64,000 nt of DNA. It comes from Carnegiea gigantea (Eukaryota; Streptophyta; Magnoliopsida; Caryophyllales; Cactaceae). How positions within the stretch are numbered: the stretch's first letter is position 1; each line of letters starts with the position of its first letter. The translations under genes were made by a program, and so were the position numbers. Below, one piece after another: positions 11,548 to 24,100 of the stretch. The notes under the pieces are model-generated. The model was given only the letters and a program-made list of their open reading frames with translations. It had not been told where the DNA came from and made no database searches. The stretch lies in assembly GCA_029747015.1 (NCBI GenBank), contig JAKOGI010000448.1, positions 248,001 through 312,000 of the forward strand, written 5' to 3'.

Positions 11548-13574
11548 TGCCGGTCACAAGGTATGGAGAACCTGGCTTTTTCTTGTGATGTATTTTTTTA
11601 GTTACTGCATGTTTATCTGAATCTGGAAGCCTTTCTGTTTATTTGACTGCTGCTGCCCTTTTCCCCCCTTGTTGGTTGGGTAAGGAACATGTTGTGGGCG
11701 CAGCTCTCCCATCGGTTAATATCAGAAGTACTAGTCTCTGCCCAGCAAATCAGACATATGTTGATTTGTATTATGTGCATTGCAACTTTTAGAATGGGTG
11801 TTGACAGCACAGTTTGTGAAGTCTTTATTAGTTGTTACCACAAACCAAGGTATGAATCCCGCCAACATCATCGTCTGCGCCTCCTATGCACAAAGCTCAA
11901 AAAAAAAAAAACTTTTTGAGTTCTGTTGTGATATAACATGCTCCTGCTTTATGATTGATCAAAGGGCAAAGCTAGACATAGGGTGATGGTCTTTGACCAT
12001 CTCACAATGTGTTTTACGTAGGGAGAAGTGGTGAACATGGATCATACTTCAGTTTCCCACGCAATGCTCCACAGAGAGAGAAAAATGGACGGAAGTAGCA
12101 TCAGTATACTTGTAAAGTAATACATTGTAGGCAGCAATTTTCATTCTATATGCAAGCGAAGACAAGGTAGTCCTGTTTCTGTGTTTATTAAGATTGTTAT
12201 TCCGCGATAGGGCTGGGCAATGGATTTTCTACCCCCCCCTCCCGACCCCACCCCAATTTGTCAAACTCAATTCTTAGATTTTTTTTCGTAATAATGGACA
12301 CAAACTCCATATAACCCCTGCATATCTCGTGAAGTTTGCAACTTGTTGCCTTATTTGGTCGATGGTCCCTAGCAAAACTACGAGCAGAACTTTGAAAAAA
12401 ACAATGTACTGAAGTGATGACGTTCTGTTGAAGGGCAATGCTTATGCCTGAGTCCTTCATTTCTCTCATTTGCCACCCTGACGGACTTTAACTAAACAGG
12501 TGACGGAGAAGTTGGTAGTCAGGTGCATCTCAGAACGATGAAAAGAACTTCATTTGCTTGCTGAAGTTGAACATACGTCGATTAGCACTTGCTTCATATT
12601 TTTATATCATATCCTGCCTCGATACAAGTTGCAACTGGTGCTGTATCTTTAGCTTGCACATACCTGGAAGCCATGCCTCGCCGTCTGTCTCAGTGTCATC
12701 TGAGACGTGACACTGAGCGAGAATTAGAGAAGCTAAGCAGTAGGTCTGCCTGTATGTGTTTAAAACTCTATTTATAATTCTCTGTTTTATTGACTAAGCA
12801 GTAAATTTGGGATGATCTTGGTACATGAAATGTGTGTTTGTCTAGCTTCTCTTCCTAATAATCAACTACTTTCTTTGGGATATTGCTATGCTGCATGGCA
12901 CTAGGTTGGGCCAGGGTTGGTCAGGGTCTTTAACCAAGCCCATTAATGCATTGTGGTCGGCAGTAATCTGGCCCATGCTACCGGTGGCCCAATCCTAACT
13001 TGTCAGATTGAACCCAATGCCACCCCCAATTTGAGGACATTTATTTTAATTATAATGCGAGCTCATATCCATTGACTGCTCAATAGAAATTTCTTAACGT
13101 TGTTTGTGATCTGAATACTTGTTTTTTAAACTCTTTATGAAATGAGCGTTATATATTTTCGGGTTATTATTCACTTCACTCTAATACCATGTAAAATTTT
13201 CGGTGAGATTTTAGGTTATTCTTATGTAGAGATTAAAAAAGAAAGTGTAATTGGAGTAGACATTTAAATAGAGCTTTGCTTTAAAAGCAATTAGCCATAC
13301 TTTGAAGTCATCCAACCAACTTGCGCCATGTTAGATTCTCTATATAGGCCTTTTTTATTTTAAAAAAAATTAGTAACTCAGGATAAGTACTTATCATTAA
13401 TATTTAGCATTCAGTAATAGTGATGAATACTTTGTCATATTTTCTAGTTATAATTTTAGTTCTGATCAATACCTATCAACACTAGTTATTACTTATAATA
13501 TGATCAACATTGATCAATATCAATAAACAATATGTTACTTATGATAAGTTGAAAAATTAGAGCATTAGATATCC
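11548..13574. other. 3' UTR and intergenic DNA after the WD40 gene
   Basis: No coding frame is supported. The first several hundred bases probably hold the transcript end. Around 12900-13010 there is TGGGCCAGGGTTGG-type repeat sequence. At 13382-13553 is an AT-rich block ending TTACTTATGATAAGTTG that resembles the small MITE family at 7524 and 22503. Confidence 0.4.
12689..12717. repeat. Perfect 10-bp hairpin
   Basis: The arms CTCAGTGTCA (12689-12698) and TGACACTGAG (12708-12717) are exact reverse complements around a 9-base loop. They lie in the region downstream of the WD40 gene, and no T-run follows, so there is no sign of a Pol III product. Confidence 0.6.
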
Positions 13575-14086
13575 GTCAACATCAATTTTGATGGATCCAA
13601 AACTTCAGAAGAAGCGGCAGGAGGTTTCATTCGTCGTAATTGGGAAGAAAGATCCATTCGAGCAGTGGTATTCTACTTGGGAGCAACGTCAGCTTTGGTA
13701 GTGGAAGCAACAACTATGAGAAACAACATTAAAGCCAAGCAGGTTTTACTGATATCCACATTGAAGGAGATAATAAAATTCTCATCCAAGCAATTCAAGG
13801 TCACGTTCAAGTACCATGGGGAGATCTAAGTTTTGATGTAAGATATTCACATTTACATTCTACTGTGTAATAATGTTCTTATTATTCATATTTTTAGGCA
13901 AGAGAATTGTACAACCGACTGGTTAGCAAAGCATGGTCTGTCTTTACATTTCATAGTAGTGTGGAATGAGATTTCGCATAGAGACATTCTTCGCATCCTC
14001 TACGAAGATAATATAGGAAAACCCTTGAAAGAAGGGTTAACTAGATTGTATTCTTACATTTCTTACCCCCCAAAAAAAAAAAAAAA
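13575..14086 (+). pseudogene. LINE-type RNase H domain relic with poly(A) end
   Basis: Degenerate C-terminal RNase H domain (RVT_3 type) of a non-LTR retrotransposon. Across at least two frameshifts the pieces read VNINFDGSKTSEEAAGGFIR, then LGATSALVVEATTMRN, then GFTDIHIEGDNKILIQAIQG, then TTDWLAKHGLSLHFIVVWNE. The four catalytic carboxylates remain visible: Asp in FDGS, Glu in VVEA, Asp in EGDN, Asp in TDWL. The piece ends in an A15 tract at 14072-14086, as expected for a 5'-truncated LINE copy. A stop follows the third piece, so no functional protein is made. A stand-alone RNase H-like gene that decayed is the alternative. Confidence 0.8.
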
Positions 14087-15091
14087 CCCTTTAGCGGAGA
14101 ACAGTGCATTTACACGATATACCTTAATTGTGTCATTAAATAATAACACAAAATAAGTTACATCTTTCAATTAATAATTTTGCACAAGTGATTGCATCAA
14201 TAGACATCACTTTGAAGGACTAGCTTTCTATACACAGCCGACCAAGTAGAAATAGATCAATTGCGTGATTATTGTGAAAATCTGCCAAATTCAAGCGTCA
14301 CTATTATTTGTAGTCAACATATTTAACACACTATTTCTTTCAACAATATTTATGTATAAAATCAGAAAGAAAAAGACAATTCCTTAATTAAAAACAATAA
14401 TAGAAAATCTTATAAAAGTCTATATTTCTTTCTATTTTGGCGGCGCCATACATCAGCATTTTATTAAAGAATGAAGACAAGCTCACTTGCTTATGTCCGT
14501 TCATAATTGTCTGCTAATTTTAAAAAATAAGTGCATGACATGTAACAAGTAGTTTAATTCATAGAAAATTTAATTAATTAAGGGGCATATGGGAATCCTA
14601 ATTTAAAGAACTTTTATCTGTTAATGATTTGTCGAAATTAAAAGAAGTGAAAATAAGAATTTGGTATACATGATCGACCAACATTTAGGTCTAAATTGTG
14701 AATTCATAGAGTCCAAAGGGATTTATATGATTTTCTAGATTCTAATAACGTTTGATTAAAGTTCAATGTGATCTATTCTAGTAGCTTTATTTATTTATTT
14801 TTTTTGGTCCATGGGAGTCACAAAGGGCAATATAATACGATTCTAGTAGCTTTATAGCTGCATTCGAACAGTTATTTGAAGATTGTTGTACTTTCCCATT
14901 TGACGGAAAAGGAGGCTAAGAAAGTAATGCATTTAGTTCGTGTTTCAAATTATCAACTCTTGACGAACATTACTAATTAGCTTATCCAACACCTAAATTG
15001 CTTGACCCAAAAAGACCCTAATTCTGAGATTTTTTAAAACGTAATTTTAGTGTGTATAAACGCTTTTGTTATTTTAGTGCGCGTTTGAGAT
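14087..15091. other. AT-rich intergenic DNA
   Basis: I see no gene, tRNA or clear repeat here. A short repeated phrase (ATTCTAGTAGCTTTAT near 14774 and 14840) suggests local duplication. Confidence 0.4.
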
Positions 15092-15094
15092 TAA

Positions 15095-15492
15095 GGCCCT
15101 GTTCGGCAAAATTAGCTGTTTAGATAGTGGAAAGCGGTTTAGGTGGTGGATAGCATTTCTAATTTAGTTGTTAGCGAATGATTGTTTAGATGAACGGTTG
15201 AAATCAATGTGTTCGGTAAATTTAGCTGTTCGATTAGCTGATTAATGAAATTGACATAAAAGGATATAGACAATTTCCAAATATAAAATTTGCAAAGGAT
15301 GTTTTTTGGCCAAAAAATATGAAATGCTACTTCTAAATGCCAAAAGCTAATACTATTAATTATTGAAAAATACTGCTTAAAACGCTAAACGCTACTTGAA
15401 ATACCAGTCAAAGCAGTACATTACAGAACAGTAAAAATTGACTGATTAGTACATTGATATATTCGGTCAAAACGTTATTGCCAAACACGGCC
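15095..15492. mobile_element. PIF/Harbinger (Tourist-like) MITE, TSD TAA
   Basis: A 398-bp non-coding element. The left end GGCCCTGTTCGGCAA and right end TTGCCAAACACGGCC form imperfect terminal inverted repeats. The trinucleotide TAA is duplicated at 15092-15094 and 15493-15495. Both the GGCCxTGTT-type ends and the TAA/TTA duplication are characteristic of Tourist-like MITEs. Confidence 0.82.
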
Positions 15493-16444
15493 TAATTTAG
15501 TATATTCATTTTATAATTTAGGCAACCCAAAAAAATTTTTAAAAAAAACTTCGTGGAAAAAGCACTAGTGCATGAACCGTTGACCTTAATAATTCTAATT
15601 AGGACAGTGGCCGGCTCCTCTAATGTTCATTTTTTGTTGCTATTTTTGATTTTCTTCCTCATTTCCATATAAGACAACAGTCTAATATTCCACAACGGCT
15701 AATTAAATAATTAAAGGTATGATCAACCATTACAACTAAATTAAAAAAGAGCTACTAGGCTGACATATAATTATAAACATCTAAATCAAAATATCCATGA
15801 CAATATCAAACAAAATATTGGCAAAATAAATGAATTTGTCAATTAATAATTGAGTTTAGTGGCATAAAAACCATTAAATTGTTTCATACATGGATGTTGA
15901 TATAAGATTAAGCTATATAATATTTTTAGTCAGATGTTACTTTAACACGTGCATGTACGATAGCGAAAAATAATTGAGGCAAATTGATAACTTGAGTCCA
16001 CTTTCCTATTGTACAGAAGAATTAAATGTGATGTGGATGCAAGACGTTCATGTATTGCACAATAAATTTAGTACAAATTCTTAGATGAGACCGTCTCACA
16101 TAAAATGTTATTGTGAGATGAACTCTTTGAGAATTGACTTTTTTGAGGATTTATGATGACTAATAATATGTTTTGGAATTACTTTCATAATTAGGGGTGA
16201 CTAACAATTCATTTAGGTATGATCATAATTTACCAGCAAAACCTAAATGGACTATTGGTCATTCAATCAATCACCATAAAAGTACATGTCTCTTGATATG
16301 ATTTAAATTAGACGGGCTCACATAAGACTTACAATAAATTTAGAAAGAATCATAATCTCTGTTCCGATCCATAGTCATTGATAAAATTATCTATTTTTAT
16401 AATTTCATAACACCATTAAAATTCTCTTTTTCAATGTCCTATTA

Positions 16445-17690
16445 ATACTAGTGTGCATTCCGTGCTTTGCACGGGCATGTGTTGTAATTTTGTAGCGTTA
16501 TCATTTTTTTAGAGTATTTGTAATCTAATCGTAATATTATAATGTATTTTATTTTTCACATATAGTTTGGATTTATATGCAAATACAATAATTATGCATT
16601 ACTTTGTTGATGTTAATATCTTGTGCATTTGTGCCTTTCTAGTGTGCCTAGCTATATTATTTTCATTGTTCTAGCTATAATAGTTTAGATTGATTTTCTG
16701 ATTATTATTACCCTTATGCAATGTTTGTAACCACCAAAATAATTGTATAAAATATTAATATTTTCATTCTTATTTTATTACATGCCAAAGCAATTTTTAA
16801 CTTTCAAACCCTATAAATAATAGAGTACACAAATCTTCAATTATTACTATTCACAAATTAAATTTAATTGTAAATCATTTTTAATGTTAAAGACTCATTT
16901 GAGTAAAAGCATACATTAAATGCCTATTACTATTATTATGTTAATTTCGAACTAGCAATTAATAATGGACTAATTAAAATTAAGGAAGAAAGCCAATAGT
17001 AATGTGATACTTGTCAATCATACACCAATTTATTCACTTTTATATTATACTAGTGTATATCTCGTGCTTCACACGGGGTGTTGAAATTTTATAATCTGAT
17101 TATTTTTTTTCCTAAATGTTTGCATGCATTCGGACTTTGAAGTTATTAAAGTATCAATAAAATCTCCTACAAACTTATCTTAAAATTTAATAATTAGACT
17201 AACTTTGATCGCTGCATTGACATAACTGGACTATAGCTACAAAAGAAAAATGAAAACATATTATTATGAAAAAAAAAGGGTAAACAAATTAAATTTTACT
17301 TATTATTATTTAAGAAATAGAAATAGTTTCAATTCATTGCTCCCAGAAAAAGAAAAAATAGTTATATCTTCACAGTTTATATTTTTAATCATACTTTATT
17401 TTAAATTTATAACCGTTAAACTAATTGAATAAAGAAATAAACATTTAATATTGATACTTGAATATGGGTAATAAAATATAATTATTATTGATTAATTTAA
17501 GTTAATACTCATTGACATCATTATGTTAAATTTATACGAGTCAAAATAGTTGAATAAATAAAAAATCATATAATATTAATGTAAATGTAAGACAATTAAT
17601 AGGAGATAACCAATAATAACTTACCACTTGTCAAAACATCATTAACCAATTCAACCCATTAAATTTTATATTATATATATGATATATGAT
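16445..17690. repeat. Two tandem units of a Helitron-like repeat
   Basis: Unit 1 (about 16445-17047) opens with ATACTAGTGTGCATT and the hairpin CCGTGCTTTGCACGG at 16460-16474. Unit 2 (about 17048-17690) opens with TACTAGTGTATAT and CTCGTGCTTCACACGG. Both close with a similar phrase (CCAATARTAA..CTTGTCAA..CCAATT) followed by TTATATTATA. Plant Helitrons often carry a TACTAG..CCCGTGC-hairpin terminus, but I cannot prove a CTRR end, so the class is tentative. Confidence 0.45.
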
Positions 17691-20600
17691 TGTCATTGGT
17701 AGAAAAATTATTATTACCATACGAACTGCATTTAATGCTTAATTTGACATATTTTCAAAATTTGACTATAGTCATAGGTTTCATTTTCAAAATAAAGATC
17801 TTGTTTGATAATCAATTTCTCACTATCAACTTGTTAATTATTTGCATTAATTGGTAGCATGTTTTTGTAAAAGTTGTGAGAGAAAAAAAAAATAATTTCA
17901 TAAAGCTTGTAAGCTCACAATGGATTATGAACTAGATTGAATAGTTTGGTGGACACAATATTCAAAATCAACTCAATTTTATCCAATTTATAACTTCTTA
18001 TAACAGAAAAATAACTTATACAAAAAAGATCATCCCTATACTGGGCATTCGGGCGAAATTGCCTTGCACTAGAAAGCGATGAGATATAATAATATATGGG
18101 ATTTAATAATATAAGTAGCTCAATCATTAAACTAGAGTTTGATCTTATAAAACAGCCTATAAGAAGATCACCTTACTTAAGCACTAAGGTCAATTTACTA
18201 TGATTGACTAATGACATATATAGTTCTATTTAGTTTAAGAGGTGAGATAATCCAATAAGTAGACTTAACATTTTGATTGCATAGGAGATTAATCATGCAT
18301 TTTTGGTTGATAATCCAGTCCAAACTTAGCAACAACTTCCCAACTAAACCCACATTTCAGGGCCACAAGAAAGCCACTATGAAGGATACACCATGCACCT
18401 TCCATTTCCCTCCTCATTCTTTGATTTTTGAATTTCTTTTCGCTCATCTAAGAGTAATACGACATACCGCTGATAAATATCCATCCAATGCGATCATCTG
18501 AATTTTAAATTCGTACAATCAATCATGTCTAAATCGAAATTCAACTTTTAGAATTCCCATGAGTCTGTAAAAAGTAATAATTATAAGAATAGTATTATTT
18601 ATCGAATATCCTACTAAAAAGTAGTATTTGGATTTTCATTTACTACTTTTTTTTCTTTCTTATCTAACTTTTAGGATTCCCTTTACTTGACAAAAAGCCC
18701 AACTAGACTTCAATTCCTGTTTGGTGGCTATGTAGGTCATCTCATTAAGTTATTATTTCCTTGGATTGCAAATTCTCCTCCTTGCCTTCTTTGTTAGTTG
18801 CAGAAGTTAGACATATGAAGATGCAACTTGTAACATCAAAATCACACTCAAATCCGTGCATCGAAGTTCCGTATTCATGTGATAGGGTGCGGGGTTTAAT
18901 ATAATAGTCATATCTTTAAATTGTAAAATTACAGAATGGTTATGAAAAAAATTAAACATGGATCAAACAGTTAGAATTATCCCAATCTTTGCACAGAATA
19001 CGATTGAATACTTAACTTGAATTACTGATCAGAAAGGATATCTGAGACGCTAATCCTCCACTATTCCACAACCTAAGCGTTGCAGGGTTTGTGAGGAAAC
19101 TCTCTTACAACCACTCTTGTTTCTACCTCTTATACTGCACCTTATTTATAATAAAGCGGCTCGTCAGGGGTTCTAGGGGTTTAGATGAAAATTACCGGTA
19201 TGCCTTTTAGCCTTTTAGCGCGTTATGCGACTCAATCTAGTAAAACTTATGGTGGATTGAACGCTGAAGTCTAACAGGTTGGTTCCAATGAACTGTGAAT
19301 ATAAAGAGTAAAAACCATGTTTGCTCAGTATGTAGCTTAAATAAAAGAAACAGGCAACAATTCAATATACATTTTCAAATTGAACACTTTAATAAAAATT
19401 AGCTTTTTTGGTGTCCAAGAAGCGGATAAATAGAAATTTGAACATAATTAAATCTTATGGGGTAGTTTAAAATTCCCTTTCTTAATAAAAATATGTTTTG
19501 ATACTTTGACTGGAGTTTCTCAAACTCTACGAAAGCTAGACCCACAGTTCTTGTTGTTGAATCTGATCGGGAGTTTCTGACAAATCAACTGTTGAACATT
19601 GATGGTGAAGTACAACTTGGTAGGTGAGAGAATCCTAACTTTGGTGTATTCATAAATTCATACACTCATGCACTCATACCACAGGCAAACAACTCAGTTT
19701 TAATGCAGCACAGAAGCTAACAAATTTTCTATTTCTAGCCACTTTGCTTCTTTGGATGATTAAAGTGTGAAGATGAACAAGAGAGCTAATGAATGAACTT
19801 CATGACTTCAACCATGCATATATTGTTCATATACATAACTAACTCATAGGGAATGGAGGAGAGATTCATTAAAAAAATTTCAAATATTTAACATTAACAA
19901 TAGTTTACGAGTAAATTAATGTCAAATTAAACAATAAAAGTACATTTTTAATGAATACGACAACGAACAACCTAAATATTATATCATATTTAACATCAAA
20001 GGAAAAAGAAATTACACGAATGATAAGTTCTCTCATATCATATGTTTGTTGTTTTGTTCTTACATTATTTGAGACTAATATTGTGGAAATGTCTAAAAGA
20101 AATGTGTAATAGTCAAAATAGGAGTTGTTAAAAGTCGAGAAATAATATGAATAATATTATGCACTTAGCTTTATCCATAATCTTCTCTTCTTCCTTCTTT
20201 TCTTTAGAAAGCCCTAAATTTTGTTTTATTTCTTAATTAAGATTTGTTGATGGCAGGCCCCAATCTATCATTTACTTATGTACTTCTTAGTATATATTTT
20301 TCTTACAAATAAACGTGCTCTCTTCATTTATAAGAGTCTCTCGATAACTTCCTATAATGGATGGTGAGATTCATGAGAACAACGACAACGTAATGATTGT
20401 TTAATGTGAGTCATGCTTTAACAGGGTTTGGGAAGATTCCCATGTAGACAGCCTTATCCTTAATAAACACTTGTGTGAGTAAAGAGACCAATGTCAAAAG
20501 ATCCATATATAAAATGTTCAAAAATATTTTGCTGAGATGTTTATAACAAAAATCTTAAATGTCTAACAGCACGAATAATGACAGTCTAGACATTGAATCG

Positions 20601-21050
20601 GCATCAAATTAAACGATAAAAAGAGTATCTTATAGCATTATGAGCCAATTATGCAGACTCCATCACAATTGTTAGGCGAAACTAAGTTTATTTGAAGCAG
20701 GTATGGTGACAAGATGTATGCACAATGTTATCTCATAAACATTGATTTATTATGAAACATGAGTTTAAAGGATTGAGTTGCACATAGTTCAACTCATACA
20801 TGCCCATAGTTTTATATAAATATTTTACGAGATGGATCGTACAAATCATTTTAATTATTAAAACACATTTTTCACGAGATATTGTAATTATAAATGTAAT
20901 TTTTCTATTTCTTTCTCCGTCTTAAAAATCTGGTTCTACCTGGAACTGAAATATAAAGAAATATATCGAGACAATTGCAATTTCTTTAGGGCTAAAAATG
21001 CTGATTCGTAGTTTATTATTTATGTTTTGTACTAGCGGGGTTTCCAACAT
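17691..21050. other. Intergenic DNA upstream of FAO
   Basis: No coding region is supported. The block around 18880-19260 is less AT-rich, with phrases such as GGGTGCGGGGTTTAATATAA, and could be an LTR remnant, but I found no paired ends. The final part is the FAO promoter. Confidence 0.4.
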
Positions 21051-21058
21051 TATAAATA
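21051..21058 (+). promoter_or_regulatory. TATA box of FAO
   Basis: TATAAATA stands 89 bases before the proposed FAO start codon, which would place the transcript start near 21083 with a leader of about 65 bases. Confidence 0.65.
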
Positions 21059-21146
21059 GGCAACAAACCATCCGCATTTTACACATATGCAAACAGGCAA
21101 ACCTCGCATACAATACAAAACAAGCACAGAAAAACAGAGAGAGAGA

Positions 21147-24100
21147 ATGCAGAGAGAAAGCCAAAGCCAAAGCCAAAGCCAAGGGCATTCCAGACTGAGA
21201 AAATCATGGGAGAGAAAAAGCTACAATAATATTGGGATTTCATCCCCTGAAATGACCTCTTTAATTAGCATTTGTGAAGCTTTCTTCCCTCCCCTTGATC
21301 TTGATGATCATCATGATCATGATCATCAACCAATCAACTCCTCTGTCAAGTCTTTCTACCAATCCTCTGCCTCCCAAAACCCCATCCCTGAAGAGGTAAT
21401 TAAAAACCAAACACTCCTCCTACTGTCTTATGTAATACTGTCTCATCCAAGGCAAACTACCCGACCCCATTTAAAACCCCATTTAAAAGAGACTGAAATT
21501 GTCTTCTGCGATACAGTCTCACACAAGACAAACAGTTTGGCCCCACTAGACTTTTATGAGACTATTTTATTCAAGAATTTGCTTTAATTAAAATTTCCAA
21601 AATGGGTTCGATTTATTTTAATGAATTTAATTTTTTTTTTTTTGGTAATTAGGTGGCAGGGGTGATGAAAAGCAGGGGATCGCCAGAGGCTGTGATTTTG
21701 GTGAGGGCAGTACTGTGGATGCTATCAACAAGAATAGGAACATTTTTGCTTTGTGGGTTTTTGTGTTTTGACAAGAGATGGCCTTTCATCAATAAATTCT
21801 CCCAATTATCTACTGAAAAAAGAGAGAAAATCCTGCAGAAATGGTCAAGCAGCTTGTTCAGCCCTCTCAGATTGGTCTTCTACTTCATTAAGACCTTGTG
21901 CCTCTACTTCCTCTTTGCCCTGGTACTTTCCTATCCAATATCGCCTTTTTTTTCGCGTCAGTTAATTCAACCAGTAAAGTTTTTACTGCGTAGAAATTGT
22001 TATCAGATATCTAAGTTCGCAGATTTTGACTCGCGTTTATGATGTTATCTTCCCTGCATACCCTTGATCCTCCCTCTGCCCTCCTACCTTGATGATCATG
22101 ATCATATTAGTAAGGAAAATTTTTAAAAAATAGTAAAAAAACAAACTTTTTAGCTTAAAAATTATGTTACTGCTCCTAAAAAATCTACCAGTGAGTTTTG
22201 GCATTTTCTTATGATTACTACATATCGATGTGTTGGTGTTATGTTTGTGAATAAATCCGAAGAAGTCCCTTTCGTCTTTCCTTGCTAGCGAACTAAAAAC
22301 CAAACAACAATATGTAGATTTAATGTGAATACGTGCGTACAAGTAAAATATTCTAGAGTCTGGAAAGTGGCCCAAAATTGGCCACTTGCTATGAGATTTA
22401 ATACATACAAGTCATGGTTAACCCAGGAAGAAGAACTATGAATTCATTATTAACCTCCCAACAGAAAGAAGAAAATCAGAATAAAATTTTACAAGTTAAG
22501 CTTGGTGCTTATTGCTAAAAGTTGCTTAAACATTCTGAAAGTTGTTGAAACATATTGAAACGTACTTAAACATGCTGAAATATGCTTTTATATGTTGAAT
22601 GGTTGAAGAAAATATAATTAGATATTTTTGCTGAGAGCAGTGCCGGACCGTACAAAATTGTACTGAAAATTGCTGAATTGTGTTAAAAATTGCTGAATAC
22701 TTGTAATAAGTCCAGAAAAATATATCAAAAATGACAGTATTTAATTTCAGAAACGTCCTCACTACCCTAATAACCCTAAGCCTTACAAGTCAATTGTGAT
22801 AGATAATGCAAAAGATGTCCTCAAAATTTGTTCCTGTTATGTAATAAACTCCCGTTTATCAAATAAGAAAATTTTGTTGTAAGAAGGCATGTGGTTACCT
22901 CACTCTTAGGTTGCATGCTGTGCCATGGATGTGGAAAGGAGCATAATTTGGCATTAAGTGCTTGTTTGTAAAGAAAAATGCATCAATTATTTGTTCATTT
23001 CCCTTCCTCCTAGCTAGGTAAGCTCTACGTTGACGTTGATCCATTATCATGATTGCTTCAAACTAGGTCTTCACTTGCTACGAGGTCTTCGTCTGTGATA
23101 TTTGAGCTCTTTATTTTATCTGAAGTGTCTGTATCTTATGCTCAACATGTGGACATGTCTATGGACGCTCGATCCATCATTTTAGACAAATGTGCAAAAT
23201 TTCTCAAAAATGTTTAGGTTTGACGTATTATGCACTTAAGACACTCGACACTTCAAATGATATGGATGAATCCGAGTAACATAGGTCTCTGTAGTCCTTG
23301 TCCTCCTTGTCAACGACATTACTACGGTTCAGTTGTTGTGGTGGTAGTGGTGGTTGTCATTTATATTGCTAGAATTCAAGAATGAAGTATCAGTTACTTC
23401 AACGAATATGTATGGTTGAGTTGAAATTAATTTTACTTATATGAACGTTTATATCAACCCTATAATGAACACTTTGGCACTATTCTTCCAAACTATTTTA
23501 TTTTTTTTATTGGGTAACCCTCTATCGAGCCCCTATCTTAGGGGTATCCAATAGGGTTTGGCGGCCCATAGGAAGCCCAAGCCCAAGGGTTTAATTGGTT
23601 GTTCCGCTCATCTACACACTAGAACACTTGCAAGTTATGAGATTTGGTCCCATAACCTCCACTTTGAAAGGTAGCCTCAATGCCAACTGAGCTAAAAGCT
23701 ATCGGCAAACTGTCATATGTAGACGAGACACTCCATAGTTGCTGGGTACATACACATTCATACTACGAAGATGCAGATTCTTGTTTCAAGTGTGTGCTTG
23801 CACAGTTGCATAGCACAATCCTAATCTAAAAGCTTAAATTGGACTATGGAGCTGTTAGTTAAGAGTAAACAACATTCTGGGATTAGTTGATCCAATTTTG
23901 TTTAAAAGCTGGAGTTAATTATAAATAGTATTATTCTTTCATTATGGGTTGCAATTTGCAAATTCAGAAATGCTTAAGTCCTACTGACTTGTGAGACTGG
24001 CCATTTCTGAGCAGGTAGATGATCAAGGCCGCAACCCAACATGGGAAGCGATCGACTACAAACCAGACACCACTACCACCACCACCACTAGGACCTTCAA

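Noticed and set aside
12197..12469. 90-codon minus-strand ORF after the WD40 gene
   Set aside because: No recognisable protein; it lies in the likely 3' flank and crosses a C-rich tract.
18880..19260. Possible LTR or exon block upstream of FAO
   Set aside because: No paired termini, no coding frame and no motif could be found to support either.
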